Below the pieces are notes generated by a model. The model was not told the DNA's origin. It worked only from the letters and a program-made list of their open reading frames with translations, and searched no databases. This document shows positions 22,407-31,133 of a stretch of DNA of 38,133 nt, piece after piece. Numbering within the stretch: position 1 is the stretch's first letter; each line of letters opens with the position of its first letter. This DNA is from Mycobacterium sp. Its GTDB lineage: Bacteria; Actinomycetota; Actinomycetes; Mycobacteriales; Mycobacteriaceae. The position numbers were made by a program, and so were the translations under genes. The DNA lies in assembly GCA_020438865.1 (NCBI GenBank), contig JAGQTU010000033.1, forward strand, positions 1 through 38,133. Reading direction: 5' to 3'.

Positions 22407-23795
22407 CTAGGCAGGCGGCGGCGCGGCGGGCTCCACGGGCGCGGCCGGAGCCTCCAGCGGCGGGCCTTCGACGGCCGGGGCCTCGCCGCCGCCCCCGCCG
22501 TCGGCCGGGGGTGCCGGTGGGGCGGGGGCGGGCGCCGGTGCCGGTGCCGGTGCCTGGGACTGGGGAGCCGGGCCAGGCTGCTGCTGCTGGGGCAGGTGCT
22601 GATTGCCCTGCTGGCTGGACTGCGAGTTGTTGGGCACCGATTGCGAGTACGTGGGTGCGGACTGTGAATACGACGGTGTCGACTGTGGATACGACGGCGT
22701 CGACTGGTCGGGGGTGGGCATCGGCACGATCGGCGGCAGGTTCAGCCGTTCCTGGGGGATGTCCGGCGGCGGGATCGGCGGCTGTCCATTGATCAGCAAC
22801 GCACCCTTGGCGCTGTTGAGCAGGGTGGCCCAGCCGCCGTTGCCCAGGGTGGCGCCGATGCTGCACGCGACCTGGTGGCTGCCCGCGGTCCAGCTCGGTA
22901 GCGAGATGGTGCTGTAGATCAGGGTCAGCGTGGTGGTTCGCAGCTGCAGGGGCGCCAGGAAGGCATCGGTCATCCGGGTGCAGGCGTCTTTGATGAAGGA
23001 GTCCTGGTCCTGCTCGGAGGGCAGCCCGCCGGGGAACTTCTCGGCCAGGTTCACCGTGCCGGTGACCTCCATCGCGTGCGGCGCCGAGCAGTCGACGGGC
23101 ACGTCGGTGGGCTGATTGGTCGACGGGTCGATCCCCAGGCAGGTGCCGGCCGGCCAGACCTTGGACTGGTCGAGGTCGGCGACCCTGCCCTTGAACGCGA
23201 TCTGCTGGTTGTCGGCGCCGGGAAGCTGCAGCCCGCACAGCATCCGCCGCTCGCCGGACTGCTTCCAGGCCTTGTCGCCCGCCCACAGCATGCTGATGGT
23301 GAAGCGGCTGTTCGGGTCGTAGCGGTCACCGAGATACTCGCGGACCGCCGGCTGGCACTGCTCGACGCTGATCTGCTGGATGCGCGCCTCCGAGGGCGGC
23401 GGTGCGTCCGGGCCGTACTCCGCACCCGGGAAGGTGCGCATGTCGATCGCCTCGGCGACCTCGAAGCGATGCTCACCTGAGCAGTCGACGATGGTGGCGG
23501 CATCGGGCGATTTGTCGGGCCAGTTCAGGCAGTCGCCGCGCTTGGCGTTGGCGAAGGCGGCGCTGCCCTTGAAGCCGATCCCGGCCCGGGCGTCCGAGCC
23601 GGCGTAGCCGGCCAGCCTGCCGTTGCCGCCGATCGGCAGCGCGATGATGACACCGGCGATCAGCAGCCCGCCGAGCGCGGTCAGCAGCAGGGCCCGCCGG
23701 GTCGACGTCGCCTGCAGCGTGCGCAGTAACGCCGGGCGTGCCGTATCGCGGGCAGGCTCGTCGGACGCGCTCATGCGCTCGGATAGCTGCAACAT
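22407..23795 (-). CDS. Septum-formation family membrane protein (Rv3835-like)
   Basis: About 462 residues. A cytoplasmic stretch is followed by one membrane helix ([24 protein letters not shown]). The outer part has two related Cys-containing repeats ([32 protein letters not shown] and [33 protein letters not shown]), the Septum_form pattern. It ends with a low-complexity tail: Ser/Tyr/Pro repeats (STPSYPQ-like), Gln-rich, then Pro/Ala. The role in division is inferred from the family name only. The start is uncertain: ATG 23795, ATG 23774 and TTG 23834 are all in frame and none has a strong ribosome-binding site. Divergent from serS. Confidence 0.85.
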   Translation of the reverse strand: MLQLSERMSASDEPARDTARPALLRTLQATSTRRALLLTALGGLLIAGVIIALPIGGNGRLAGYAGSDARAGIGFKGSAAFANAKRGDCLNWPDKSPDAATIVDCSGEHRFEVAEAIDMRTFPGAEYGPDAPPPSEARIQQISVEQCQPAVREYLGDRYDPNSRFTISMLWAGDKAWKQSGERRMLCGLQLPGADNQQIAFKGRVADLDQSKVWPAGTCLGIDPSTNQPTDVPVDCSAPHAMEVTGTVNLAEKFPGGLPSEQDQDSFIKDACTRMTDAFLAPLQLRTTTLTLIYSTISLPSWTAGSHQVACSIGATLGNGGWATLLNSAKGALLINGQPPIPPPDIPQERLNLPPIVPMPTPDQSTPSYPQSTPSYSQSAPTYSQSVPNNSQSSQQGNQHLPQQQQPGPAPQSQAPAPAPAPAPAPPAPPADGGGGGEAPAVEGPPLEAPAAPVEPAAPPPA

Positions 23796-23848
23796 CGGTG
23801 TCCATTGTGGCAGGGGCGCCGAGTGCTGTGACAAGTGATGCAGTTGTA

Positions 23849-23854
23849 ATGTTA
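23849..23854 (-). promoter_or_regulatory. Candidate -10 element for the septum-formation gene
   Basis: TAACAT on the minus strand would start transcription near 23842 and give a leader of about 47 nt to ATG 23795. It could instead serve the TTG start at 23834. Confidence 0.35.
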
Positions 23855-23922
23855 TGGGGTTGTGCTGTGCGGGTGCGGCCCGCCACCGAGGAGGGCCGTC
23901 CGGCCGCGTCCGCGGCCGAAAG

Positions 23923-23928
23923 TAGGGT
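23923..23928 (+). promoter_or_regulatory. -10 element of serS (leaderless)
   Basis: TAGGGT, 7 nt before GTG 23936, no Shine-Dalgarno. Confidence 0.5.
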
Positions 23929-23935
23929 TCTGGTC

Positions 23936-25189
23936 GTGATCGACCTCAAACTGCTGCGCGACGACCCCGACGTGGTGCGCCGGTCCCAGCTCAGCCGTGG
24001 CGAGGACCCGGCCCTGGTGGATGCGCTGCTGGCCGCCGACACCGCGCGCCGGGCCGCGATCTCCACCGCGGACACCCTGCGCGCCGAGCAGAAGGCCGCC
24101 AGCAAGAAGGTCGGCTCGGCGGCGCCGGACCAGCGTACGGCCCTGCTGAAGGCGGCCAAAGAGCTTGCCGCACAGGTCAAGAGCGCCGAAAGCGCACAGG
24201 CCGAGGCGGAGGCCGCGTTCACCGCCGCTCACATGGCGATCTCCAACGTCGTCATCGACGGCGTTCCGGCCGGTGGTGAGGACGACTACGTGGTGCTCGA
24301 CGTGGTCGGGGAGCCCACCCGGCTGCCGGATCCGAAGGACCACCTCGAACTCGGCGAGAGGCTCGGGCTGATCGACATGGAGCGCGGCGCGAAGGTGTCC
24401 GGCTCCCGGTTCTACTTCCTGACCGGCCGGGGCGCGCTGTTGCAGCTGGGCCTGCTGCAACTCGCGGTGCGGTTGGCGACCGACAACGGCTTCACCCTGA
24501 TGATCCCGCCGGTGCTGGTGCGCCCCGAGGTGATGGCCGGCACCGGCTTCCTGGGGGCCCATGCCGACGAGATCTACCGGGTCGAACACGACGACCTCTA
24601 TCTGGTCGGTACCTCCGAGGTGCCGCTGGCCGGCTACCACTCAGCCGAGATCCTCGACCTGTCGGGCGGCCCGCTGCGCTACGCCGGCTGGTCGTCGTGC
24701 TTCCGCCGGGAGGCCGGCAGCTACGGCAAGGACACCCGCGGCATCATCCGGGTGCACCAGTTCGACAAGGTGGAGGGCTTCGTCTACTGCAAGCCCGAGG
24801 ACGCCGAGGCCGAACACCAGCGGCTGCTGGGCTGGCAGCGGCAGATGCTCGCGCTGATCGGGGTGCCCTACCGGGTGATCGACGTCGCCGCAGGCGATCT
24901 CGGCTCGTCGGCCGCCCGCAAGTTCGACTGCGAGGCGTGGGTGCCCACGCAGCAGGCCTACCGGGAACTGACCTCGACCTCCAACTGCACCACCTTCCAG
25001 GCTCGCCGGCTGGCCACCCGTTACCGCGACGAGACGGGCAAGCCGCAGATCGCCGCGACGCTCAACGGCACCCTGGCCACCACCCGCTGGCTGGTCGCGA
25101 TCCTGGAGAACCATCAACAACCGGACGGCAGTGTGCGGGTGCCCGCCGCTCTGGTTCCCTTCGTCGGGACGGAGGTCCTGCAACCGTGA
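23936..25189 (+). CDS. serS: Seryl-tRNA synthetase
   Basis: 417 residues, Rv3834c orthologue (419). It charges tRNA-Ser with serine. The N-terminal two-helix coiled-coil arm (about 25-105, rich in Ala, Lys and Glu) holds the tRNA long variable arm. The class II core has the [15 protein letters not shown] serine-binding region, motif 2 ([26 protein letters not shown]), [13 protein letters not shown] and motif 3 ([19 protein letters not shown]). GTG 23936 is chosen because homologues begin with [17 protein letters not shown]. The next gene overlaps its stop (GTGA), so the pair is coupled. No T-box is seen upstream, and the promoter appears leaderless. Confidence 0.97.
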   Translation: MIDLKLLRDDPDVVRRSQLSRGEDPALVDALLAADTARRAAISTADTLRAEQKAASKKVGSAAPDQRTALLKAAKELAAQVKSAESAQAEAEAAFTAAHMAISNVVIDGVPAGGEDDYVVLDVVGEPTRLPDPKDHLELGERLGLIDMERGAKVSGSRFYFLTGRGALLQLGLLQLAVRLATDNGFTLMIPPVLVRPEVMAGTGFLGAHADEIYRVEHDDLYLVGTSEVPLAGYHSAEILDLSGGPLRYAGWSSCFRREAGSYGKDTRGIIRVHQFDKVEGFVYCKPEDAEAEHQRLLGWQRQMLALIGVPYRVIDVAAGDLGSSAARKFDCEAWVPTQQAYRELTSTSNCTTFQARRLATRYRDETGKPQIAATLNGTLATTRWLVAILENHQQPDGSVRVPAALVPFVGTEVLQP

Positions 25190-26004
25190 TCGAACTCGAC
25201 CTCGAGGAGTTGCGTAGCTGGTTCGGGTTCGGGGTGGCGGGCAACTTCGCCGGCCACCTCGACCAGGCCGGCGAGGCGGTCGACTTCGCGACCGTGGCGG
25301 CCGAGGAGGGTGCGCCCAAGGGCATCTTCCCTTGGTATGCACCGGGATACGACAGCTTCCTCGGCGAGTTCCCGTTGTCCCACGACGCCCTGATGGTGCC
25401 GACCGAGGGTGCCGAGGACGGCGGCCCGCTCAACCTGCAGATCGAGCCCGAGGTGGCGCTCGCCTGCCGGGTGGTCTGGCATGGCGACACGGTGTCGAGC
25501 CTGCAGCCGTTCGCGCTCGGCGCCTTCAACGACTGCTCCATCCGCAGGCCCAACGCGCCGAAGATCAGCTACAAGAAGAACTGGGGCCCGGCCTCCAAAG
25601 GTGTTGCGCACCAGTTCTTCGACATCAGCGACCTCACGCCGGACGGCCCGACCGCGACGCTGCGCCTGCTGTGCCACCTGCGCACCGCCGACGGAGTGCA
25701 CCACGAGTACGGGGTGGACAGCCCACTGCTCGGTTATTCGTACTACGGCGAGGTGCTGCTCGACTGGATCGTGGAACGGCTGGCCAACCAGAAGGGCGCA
25801 CCGGAGACGCCCCTGGAGGACGTCGGGGCGCTGCTGGTGGCCTGCGGGCGTCCGGAGCACGTGCTGATCGGCATCGGCGCCACCCGGTACACCAAGCTGG
25901 GCGAGTCGACGTATCTCAAGCCCGGCGACGAGGCGATCGTCCGGGTCTACGACACCGAGAGCGACGCACGCTCCGAACTTCGCCAACTGGTGTGGGAACC
26001 GTGA
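25186..26004 (+). CDS. Conserved protein of unknown function (DUF5718-like), coupled to serS
   Basis: 272 residues from GTG 25186, overlapping the serS stop as GTGA, with GGAGGT upstream inside serS. Soluble; no signal peptide. Distinct segments are [20 protein letters not shown] and [31 protein letters not shown], followed by [20 protein letters not shown]. These resemble what I remember of DUF5718, with a loose likeness to fumarylacetoacetase-fold proteins (acidic residues in a beta-rich core), but catalytic residues cannot be assigned. I do not recall it beside serS in M. tuberculosis. An AT-richer gap follows. Confidence 0.75.
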   Translation: MIELDLEELRSWFGFGVAGNFAGHLDQAGEAVDFATVAAEEGAPKGIFPWYAPGYDSFLGEFPLSHDALMVPTEGAEDGGPLNLQIEPEVALACRVVWHGDTVSSLQPFALGAFNDCSIRRPNAPKISYKKNWGPASKGVAHQFFDISDLTPDGPTATLRLLCHLRTADGVHHEYGVDSPLLGYSYYGEVLLDWIVERLANQKGAPETPLEDVGALLVACGRPEHVLIGIGATRYTKLGESTYLKPGDEAIVRVYDTESDARSELRQLVWEP

Positions 26005-26260
26005 TTAGGTGTGTTGCAAAACACGCGGCAACGAATTCGACAACTTGTCTCTAATTTCAGCGGCGTCAATATAACCGCACGGCGGCGACCGCGGTTGGAT
26101 ACCGGTCGACGCCCTGCCAGGGGGCATTTCGACGCATTCCTTTGATTGCCCGGCCCAAATAGACCGCCGGACTTTTTCCTAATTCAACATCGCCGCCGCG
26201 TGTGCGCTACCGTCAATTTGTCCCCACTGAATTGGGCGAGGGGCCGAGGGGGTTGACGCG
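26005..26260. other. Lower-GC intergenic region before the prenyltransferase gene
   Basis: 256 bp with several AT-rich stretches, unlike the coding DNA around it. A small inverted repeat, GTGTTGCAAAACAC (26011-26024), may end the serS transcript. TACCGT (26208-26213) is a possible -10 for the next gene. No gene is seen. Confidence 0.5.
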
Positions 26261-26914
26261 GTGGACCGGTTACCGGCTCATGTGGGGTTGATCCCGGATG
26301 GGCTGCGCCGGTGGGCACGGGCGAACGGCGCGACGCTGGCGGATGCCTATCGCCGCGGTTCGGAGAAGGTGACCGAAATCCTGCTGGCGCTGCAGCGCAA
26401 CGACGTGCAGACGGCGTCGGTGTACAACCTCAGCCGCGCCAACCTCGCCCGCCCGGACGATCAGCTGGAAGCGGTGTACGCCGCCTCCATCTACTTTCTG
26501 ACCACCCTGGTGCCCGCCAACTTCGACCCGGCGAAATGCAGCTTCCGGATGCACGGCGACCGCGACCTGCTGCCCGCGGAGTTCGTGGCGGCGGCGGAAA
26601 GCCTGGAAGCGACGATGACCGGGCCGGAGTTCCGGATCAACCTGCTCGCGGCCTACGACGCGGCGGACGAACTGCGCTCGGCCCATCGGCGGGCGCAGGC
26701 CCAGGAGTGCGATATCAACGACGCGTTCGAGATCGGTCGCGTCGACATGGTCATCCGCACCACCGCCGAGCCGTTGCTCAGCGGCTTCCTGCCGTACCAG
26801 AGCCAGTACGCCCAGCTGCTCTTCCTGGACACCCCGCTCAACGACCTGGACGCCGCCCGGGTGGACGGCCTGGTCGCCGACTACCGGCTGATGCCGCAGT
26901 TGCACGGACGCTAG
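26261..26914 (+). CDS. Non-canonical cis-prenyltransferase (UppS-fold)
   Basis: 217 residues, shorter than typical UppS (about 250). The fold signature is clear: HVGLIPDGLRRWARANG aligns with the UppS start and keeps the catalytic Asp (D13) but has Leu where the Asn of DGNxRWA should be. NLSRANLARPDDQLEAVYAA, INLLAAYDAADEL and IRTTAEPLLSGFLPYQSQYAQLLFLD follow. In the last block the Arg two residues after Glu (EHR/EQR in UppS) is Leu (EPLL), while the Arg of RTTAE is kept. So it is a cis-prenyltransferase relative with altered diphosphate-binding residues, perhaps making short or irregular prenyl products or using another acceptor, as Rv3378c does. GTG 26261 has GAGGGGG upstream. The FAD gene follows by 2 nt. 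Confidence 0.85.
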   Translation: MDRLPAHVGLIPDGLRRWARANGATLADAYRRGSEKVTEILLALQRNDVQTASVYNLSRANLARPDDQLEAVYAASIYFLTTLVPANFDPAKCSFRMHGDRDLLPAEFVAAAESLEATMTGPEFRINLLAAYDAADELRSAHRRAQAQECDINDAFEIGRVDMVIRTTAEPLLSGFLPYQSQYAQLLFLDTPLNDLDAARVDGLVADYRLMPQLHGR

Positions 26915-26916
26915 CC

Positions 26917-28323
26917 ATGGACCAGAACCCAGTGATCATCGGCGCGGGTCCCGCGGGGCTCACCGCCGCACTGAAGCTGGTGGAGCGCGGCGTGAAACCG
27001 CGCATCATCGAATCGGCGAGCGAGGTCGGCGGCCTGGCCCGCACCTGCGGCCGCGGCGAGTGGCGGGTGGACCCGGGCGGCCACCGTTTCTTCACCAAGA
27101 GCGAGGAGATCCTGGACCTGTGGCGCTCGCTGCTGCCCGCCGACCAGTGGGTCGCCGTGCAGCGCAGTTCGGCCATGCTGGTCCACGGCCGGTTCGTCCA
27201 GTACCCGCTCGTCGCCCGTGACCTGATGGCCCAGTTGGGTCCGCGCCATGCCCTCCAGGGGCTCGGGAGTTTCCTGTGGGCCAAACTCGGCGGTAGCGGC
27301 AACCACGACGATTCGGACAGCTTCCGGGAGTGGGGCGAACAGGAGTTCGGGCCCTACTGGTACAAGATGTTCTTCGACGGCTACGTCCGCAAGACCTGGC
27401 TGGCCGACCCCGACCACATCACCAGCGACTGGGCGAACCAGCGGATCAAGCCGATCAACTGGCGGCTGGGCAAGGAGCCGGCCCTCGAAGAGCAGGACGC
27501 CTTTCTTTACCCGCGGCTCGGACCCGGCCAGCTCTGGGATGCGGCCGCCGCCCGGCTGGCGGAAGACGGGGTCGTTCCCGCATTCAACACGCGGGTGGTC
27601 AAACTGGGCTTCGACGGAGAGGGCTGGACGGTCTTCCTGGACAGCGGCGAGACCCTGACGACGGACGCGGTCTTCTCCACCATGCCGCTGCGCCAGTTGG
27701 TGGACGCGTTGGATCCCGCCCCGCCCCGGCCCATCCGCTCGATGGCCGCCGCGCTGCGGCACCGGTCGCTGATCACGGTCGCCGTCGCCCTGCGGACGCC
27801 GCTGGATGCGCCCTACAACTGGGTGTACACGCCGAGCAAGAAGCTGCGGGTGGGACGGATCCAGAACTACAGCCGTTGGTCGGATGCGCTCGCCCCGAAG
27901 GGCTGGGCGGGGAGCTTCCTGGGGCTCGAGTACTACACGGCGCCAGGCGACGAGCTCTGTGCGGCCGACGACGAAGAAATGAAAAGCATTGCCCACCAAG
28001 ACCTGCACACGTTGGGCATCGACGACTCCGACATCGACCGGATGATGGTCGAGCGCATGCCGTTCGCCTACCCGATCTACGACGACGCCCGGGATCGCAG
28101 CGTCTCGTACGTCCGCGACTATCTGACCAGTCACTACCCGACACTGCACCCGATGGGGCGCAACGGGACCCACCACTACGACAACCAGGACCACGCGATG
28201 CTGTCGGCGCTGCGCAGCGTGGCCCTGTACTTCGGTGAGCACGTCGATCCGTGGCAGGTCAACACCGATATCAGCTACCACGAGTCCGGGCTGCTCAACG
28301 GCGAGGAGCAAGCGGCCGGCTAG
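26917..28323 (+). CDS. FAD-dependent oxidoreductase of the amine oxidase / UGM-like superfamily
   Basis: 468 residues. The Rossmann dinucleotide site is VIIGAGPAGLTAALKL at the N-terminus. GGLARTCGRGEWRVDPGGHRFFTK is typical of protoporphyrinogen-oxidase and UDP-galactopyranose-mutase relatives, and the C-terminal FAD contact falls in DHAMLSALRSVALYFG with VNTDISYHES. SDSFREWGEQEFGPYWYKMFFDGYVRKTW forms the substrate domain. Substrate unknown; relatives act on prenyl, steroid, porphyrin or sugar-nucleotide substrates. It begins 2 nt after the cis-prenyltransferase stop, so a shared prenyl pathway is a good inference. Its TAG stop and that of the Rv3819-like gene on the other strand share the palindrome CTAG (28320-28323). 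Confidence 0.85.
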   Translation: MDQNPVIIGAGPAGLTAALKLVERGVKPRIIESASEVGGLARTCGRGEWRVDPGGHRFFTKSEEILDLWRSLLPADQWVAVQRSSAMLVHGRFVQYPLVARDLMAQLGPRHALQGLGSFLWAKLGGSGNHDDSDSFREWGEQEFGPYWYKMFFDGYVRKTWLADPDHITSDWANQRIKPINWRLGKEPALEEQDAFLYPRLGPGQLWDAAAARLAEDGVVPAFNTRVVKLGFDGEGWTVFLDSGETLTTDAVFSTMPLRQLVDALDPAPPRPIRSMAAALRHRSLITVAVALRTPLDAPYNWVYTPSKKLRVGRIQNYSRWSDALAPKGWAGSFLGLEYYTAPGDELCAADDEEMKSIAHQDLHTLGIDDSDIDRMMVERMPFAYPIYDDARDRSVSYVRDYLTSHYPTLHPMGRNGTHHYDNQDHAMLSALRSVALYFGEHVDPWQVNTDISYHESGLLNGEEQAAG

Positions 28324-28661
28324 TGCCGGTCGAGCACCTCGTCGAGCATGGCCAGGAACTCCTCCGGATGCACCGGGGTGAACGCGGGGCGTGGGTAGGA
28401 CCCGGGCACATCCACAGTGACCAGGGTGGTCTTCAGCGGCCTGCGGATGTCCAGTGGCAGCCACCGCCGCAGATCCGAACTGCCCCATAGCCGGAACCGC
28501 TGCATCAAGAGTCCGAGCGGCTCGGCCGAATAACCGCGGATCGCGCGCACCGGAATGACTTTCGAGGTGCCGGAGGGAAAATGGTAGCGCCGCAGCGTCA
28601 GGGCGTGCCGGTCCAGTTGGACCAGGCCGTCGTCGTAGTACTGCCGCGGCGGTGCGCTCAC
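28320..28661 (-). CDS. Conserved protein, Rv3819-like, function unknown
   Basis: 113 residues from GTG 28661, which overlaps the stop of the upstream gene as GTGA, with GAGGTG upstream; a GTG at 28673 is an alternative. Soluble and basic, with LTLRRYHFPSGTSKVIPVRAIRGY, WGSSDLRRWLPLD and TTLVTVDVPG. The pattern of beta-strands looks like a PH-like domain, but this is a guess. Coupled to the Rieske protein gene as in M. tuberculosis (Rv3818-Rv3819). Confidence 0.82.
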   Translation of the reverse strand: MSAPPRQYYDDGLVQLDRHALTLRRYHFPSGTSKVIPVRAIRGYSAEPLGLLMQRFRLWGSSDLRRWLPLDIRRPLKTTLVTVDVPGSYPRPAFTPVHPEEFLAMLDEVLDRH

Positions 28662-30208
28662 GCCCGGGAACACCTCAGCTGGTGGCCCCTAGCGGTCAGG
28701 CAGCGCCCGGTCGCCAGATCCCATTGCCAGCCGTGCAGATTGCAGGTCAGCGTCGAGTCCTCCACCACGCCGAACTTCGACAGGTCGGCCTTCAGGTGCG
28801 GGCAGCGGCGCTGAATCTCCCAGCCGTCCAACGTGATCGTCGCGGTGTCGTCGTGCGTCTCGGCGAACCAGCCATCGGCGTAGGCGATCCGCTCGTCGGT
28901 GAGGCACTTGAAGAAGGTGTACAGGTATTCGTTGTAACCGCCCACCCGCCACGCGCGGAACCGGGTGGACAGGAAGATCGTGTTCACCCAGTCCGGCTCG
29001 TCGTCGCGGAGCACCGTGCGCACCAACTCCGGAGCGATCTCGAAGCCGTACCTGAACTTCTCATCCGGAATGGGTTCGCGCACAGCACGTTTGGGGAAGT
29101 CCAGCACCACCGTTTCCGGGCCGAGTCGCAGTTCGACCGGGTAGCCGATACCGTCGCAGATCTGGTCGCTCTGGACCATGATCGGCTCGAACAGCGCGCG
29201 CAGCGGCTCCAGCAGCGGATCACCGGTCGCCGGCGCCCAGGCGGCCTTCTCCGCGGCCAGCACCGGCGCCATCCGCTGCGCGTAGGCGGCGATGTAGTCG
29301 GCCTTGCCGGTGGTGAAGATCGCCTCCACTTCGTCGACGGGAATCGGGTGGGTCAGCGAATTCAGCTGCGCCCCGGTGAAATCCGCAACCGAACCGGGGA
29401 TCATCAGCAACCCCCCGTCGTGGCCGTGCAGCCGCATCTGCTCCAGGAAGACCATCTCGTCGGGGAAGATGTTGGCCGGATCGCCGTGGTCGTCGTTGAG
29501 GTCGCGCAGTTCGGGATCCAGGAAACACGGCGGCCCTGCCGAGGGGATCACCCAGGTGGCGCCGGCGTCGGCGATGTACTGTCGGCAGCGGTCCATCCCG
29601 CGCTGGCGCTTCTGGCTGCCGAACGACTCCTTGGCGCGGGCCGGCATGTCGTAGACCATCGGGTACCAGATGGCCCCGGAGTACTGCAGCATGTGCACGT
29701 CGATGTGGCCGAACTCCTCGGCCAGCATGTCCAGCGCCAGCGGCCGCGAGTCGTTCATGTTGAACACGGTGGTGGTGCCGTCGGAGATGACGATGCCGGA
29801 GTCGCCGATCGGGCCGTCGGCCGGGGCGCGCAGCGCGATGACCATCACGTCCAGATCGCCCTTGGGCCCGCTGACGCGGTGCTTGACCGAGTCGGTGGTC
29901 TCGAAGAACCGGTGAAAGCCCAGCTTCTCCAGCTCCCGCTTGAGGTCGGGGACCGGGAAGTCCGGCAGCAGGACCACCGCGTCCTTGTTGACGTGCTCGG
30001 CGAGCAACTGCGGATCGAAGTGGTCCTTGTGCAGGTGCGAAATGTATAGGTAGTCGCAGTCGCCGAGGGCCGCCCAGTCCAGGCCGCTGTTGTCCGGGAA
30101 CACGAACCACGAGCCGAAGTACGCCGGGTTCAGCCACGGGTCACACAGAACGCTGCCCGCTTGGGTATCGATCCGAAAACCGGCGTGGCCGATGCATGTG
30201 ACCTGCAC
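28658..30208 (-). CDS. Metallo-beta-lactamase fold protein fused to a Rieske domain (Rv3818)
   Basis: 516 residues, equal to my memory of Rv3818. The N-terminal domain (about 1-300) is a UlaG-like metallo-beta-lactamase fold: VTCIGHAGFRI, VLCDPWLNP, and the metal motif YISHLHKDHFD. The C-terminal 110 residues are a Rieske [2Fe-2S] domain: RRCPHLKADLSKFG and LTCNLHGWQWDLATGRC supply the Cys-His pairs. The combination recalls CMP-sialic-acid hydroxylase, a Rieske monooxygenase with a lactamase-like catalytic domain, though there the Rieske comes first. A hydroxylase function is inference. GTG 30208 has GGAAGAGG 5 nt upstream; longer reading starts lack this. Divergent from the acyltransferase genes. 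Confidence 0.92.
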   Translation of the reverse strand: MQVTCIGHAGFRIDTQAGSVLCDPWLNPAYFGSWFVFPDNSGLDWAALGDCDYLYISHLHKDHFDPQLLAEHVNKDAVVLLPDFPVPDLKRELEKLGFHRFFETTDSVKHRVSGPKGDLDVMVIALRAPADGPIGDSGIVISDGTTTVFNMNDSRPLALDMLAEEFGHIDVHMLQYSGAIWYPMVYDMPARAKESFGSQKRQRGMDRCRQYIADAGATWVIPSAGPPCFLDPELRDLNDDHGDPANIFPDEMVFLEQMRLHGHDGGLLMIPGSVADFTGAQLNSLTHPIPVDEVEAIFTTGKADYIAAYAQRMAPVLAAEKAAWAPATGDPLLEPLRALFEPIMVQSDQICDGIGYPVELRLGPETVVLDFPKRAVREPIPDEKFRYGFEIAPELVRTVLRDDEPDWVNTIFLSTRFRAWRVGGYNEYLYTFFKCLTDERIAYADGWFAETHDDTATITLDGWEIQRRCPHLKADLSKFGVVEDSTLTCNLHGWQWDLATGRCLTARGHQLRCSRA

Positions 30209-30338
30209 GTATCCTCTTCCCAATGGTCGTCGCACCCATGACGAGCTTAGCGGCCCGGGTGGGGGGCGACCGCCTCGCCCGGGGCCGGTGCCGATCACCG
30301 GTACCCGAAGGCGGCTGTGCCGGGTGTGTGCGCGGCAC

Positions 30339-30344
30339 TAGGCT
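30339..30344 (+). promoter_or_regulatory. -10 element of the first acyltransferase gene (leaderless)
   Basis: TAGGCT, 7 nt before GTG 30352, in the 143-bp gap between divergent genes. Confidence 0.5.
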
Positions 30345-30351
30345 GGCCGCT

Positions 30352-31128
30352 GTGGAGCCGGTATACGGGACAGCCATCCGGATTGCGCGCGGATTGTGGC
30401 GCATGCAGGGCCTGCGTTTCGCCGTGACCGGGGTGGAGCATCTGCCCAGGGCGGGCGGTGCCGTCGTGGCGATCAACCACACCAGCTACTTCGACTTCAC
30501 CTTCGCCGGATTGCCCGCCTACGAGCAGGGCCTCGGCCGCAAGGTGCGGTTCATGGCCAAGAAGGAAGTATTCGACCATCCGATCGGCGGGCCGCTCATG
30601 CGGGGCATGCGCCACATCCCCGTCGATCGCGGCAGCGGTGCCGCCTCGTTCGACGCCGCGTGCCTCGCCCTGAAGGCGGGCGAATTGGTGGGGGTCTACC
30701 CCGAGGCCACCATCAGCCGCAGCTTCGAGCTCAAGGAGTTCAAGTCCGGGGCGGCGCGAATGGCGATCGCGGCCGACGTCCCGATCGTCCCGCACATCGT
30801 GTGGGGCGCCCAGCGGATCTGGACCAAGGGCCACCCCCGCAAGATGTGGCGGCCCAAGGTGCCGATCGCGGTCGCGGTGGGGGAGCCGATCCCGCCGACG
30901 TTGCCCGCCGAGGAGCTGACCGCCCTGTTGCGCTCACGCATGCAACACCTGCTCGAACAGGTTCAGGACGCCTACGGCCCCTATCCGCCCGGTGAGTTCT
31001 GGGTGCCGCGCCGGCTCGGCGGCGGCGCGCCGACGCTCGCCGAGGCGGCGCAGCTGGAGGCCGAGGAGGCTGCCGCCAAGGCGGCGCGACGGGAAGGACG
31101 GCCGGACGCGACGGGGGCATCGGGGTAA
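30352..31128 (+). CDS. 1-acylglycerol-3-phosphate O-acyltransferase family (PlsC-like), Rv3816c type
   Basis: 258 residues. PlsC-like enzymes transfer fatty acyl groups, typically to lysophosphatidic acid at the inner membrane. All blocks are visible: AVVAINHTSYFDFTFAG (HxxxxD catalytic pair), FMAKKEVFDHPIGG, MRHIPVDRGSG, VGVYPEATISRSFELKEFKSGA and VPIVPHIVWGAQRIWTK. The C-terminal tail GEFWVPRRLGGGAPTLAEA is specific to the mycobacterial group. GTG 30352 matches homologues. The second acyltransferase starts 5 nt after its stop and the HAD gene follows, forming an operon. The acceptor is not known. Confidence 0.93.
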   Translation: MEPVYGTAIRIARGLWRMQGLRFAVTGVEHLPRAGGAVVAINHTSYFDFTFAGLPAYEQGLGRKVRFMAKKEVFDHPIGGPLMRGMRHIPVDRGSGAASFDAACLALKAGELVGVYPEATISRSFELKEFKSGAARMAIAADVPIVPHIVWGAQRIWTKGHPRKMWRPKVPIAVAVGEPIPPTLPAEELTALLRSRMQHLLEQVQDAYGPYPPGEFWVPRRLGGGAPTLAEAAQLEAEEAAAKAARREGRPDATGASG

Positions 31129-31133
31129 CACCG

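Noticed and set aside
26011-26024. Inverted repeat GTGTTGCAAAACAC as a terminator
   Set aside because: Only a 5-bp stem and no U tract; mentioned only as a possibility under the intergenic region.
26911-28488. Long minus-strand open frame opposite the FAD oxidoreductase
   Set aside because: Antisense shadow with no recognisable motif; the plus strand has the FAD signature.
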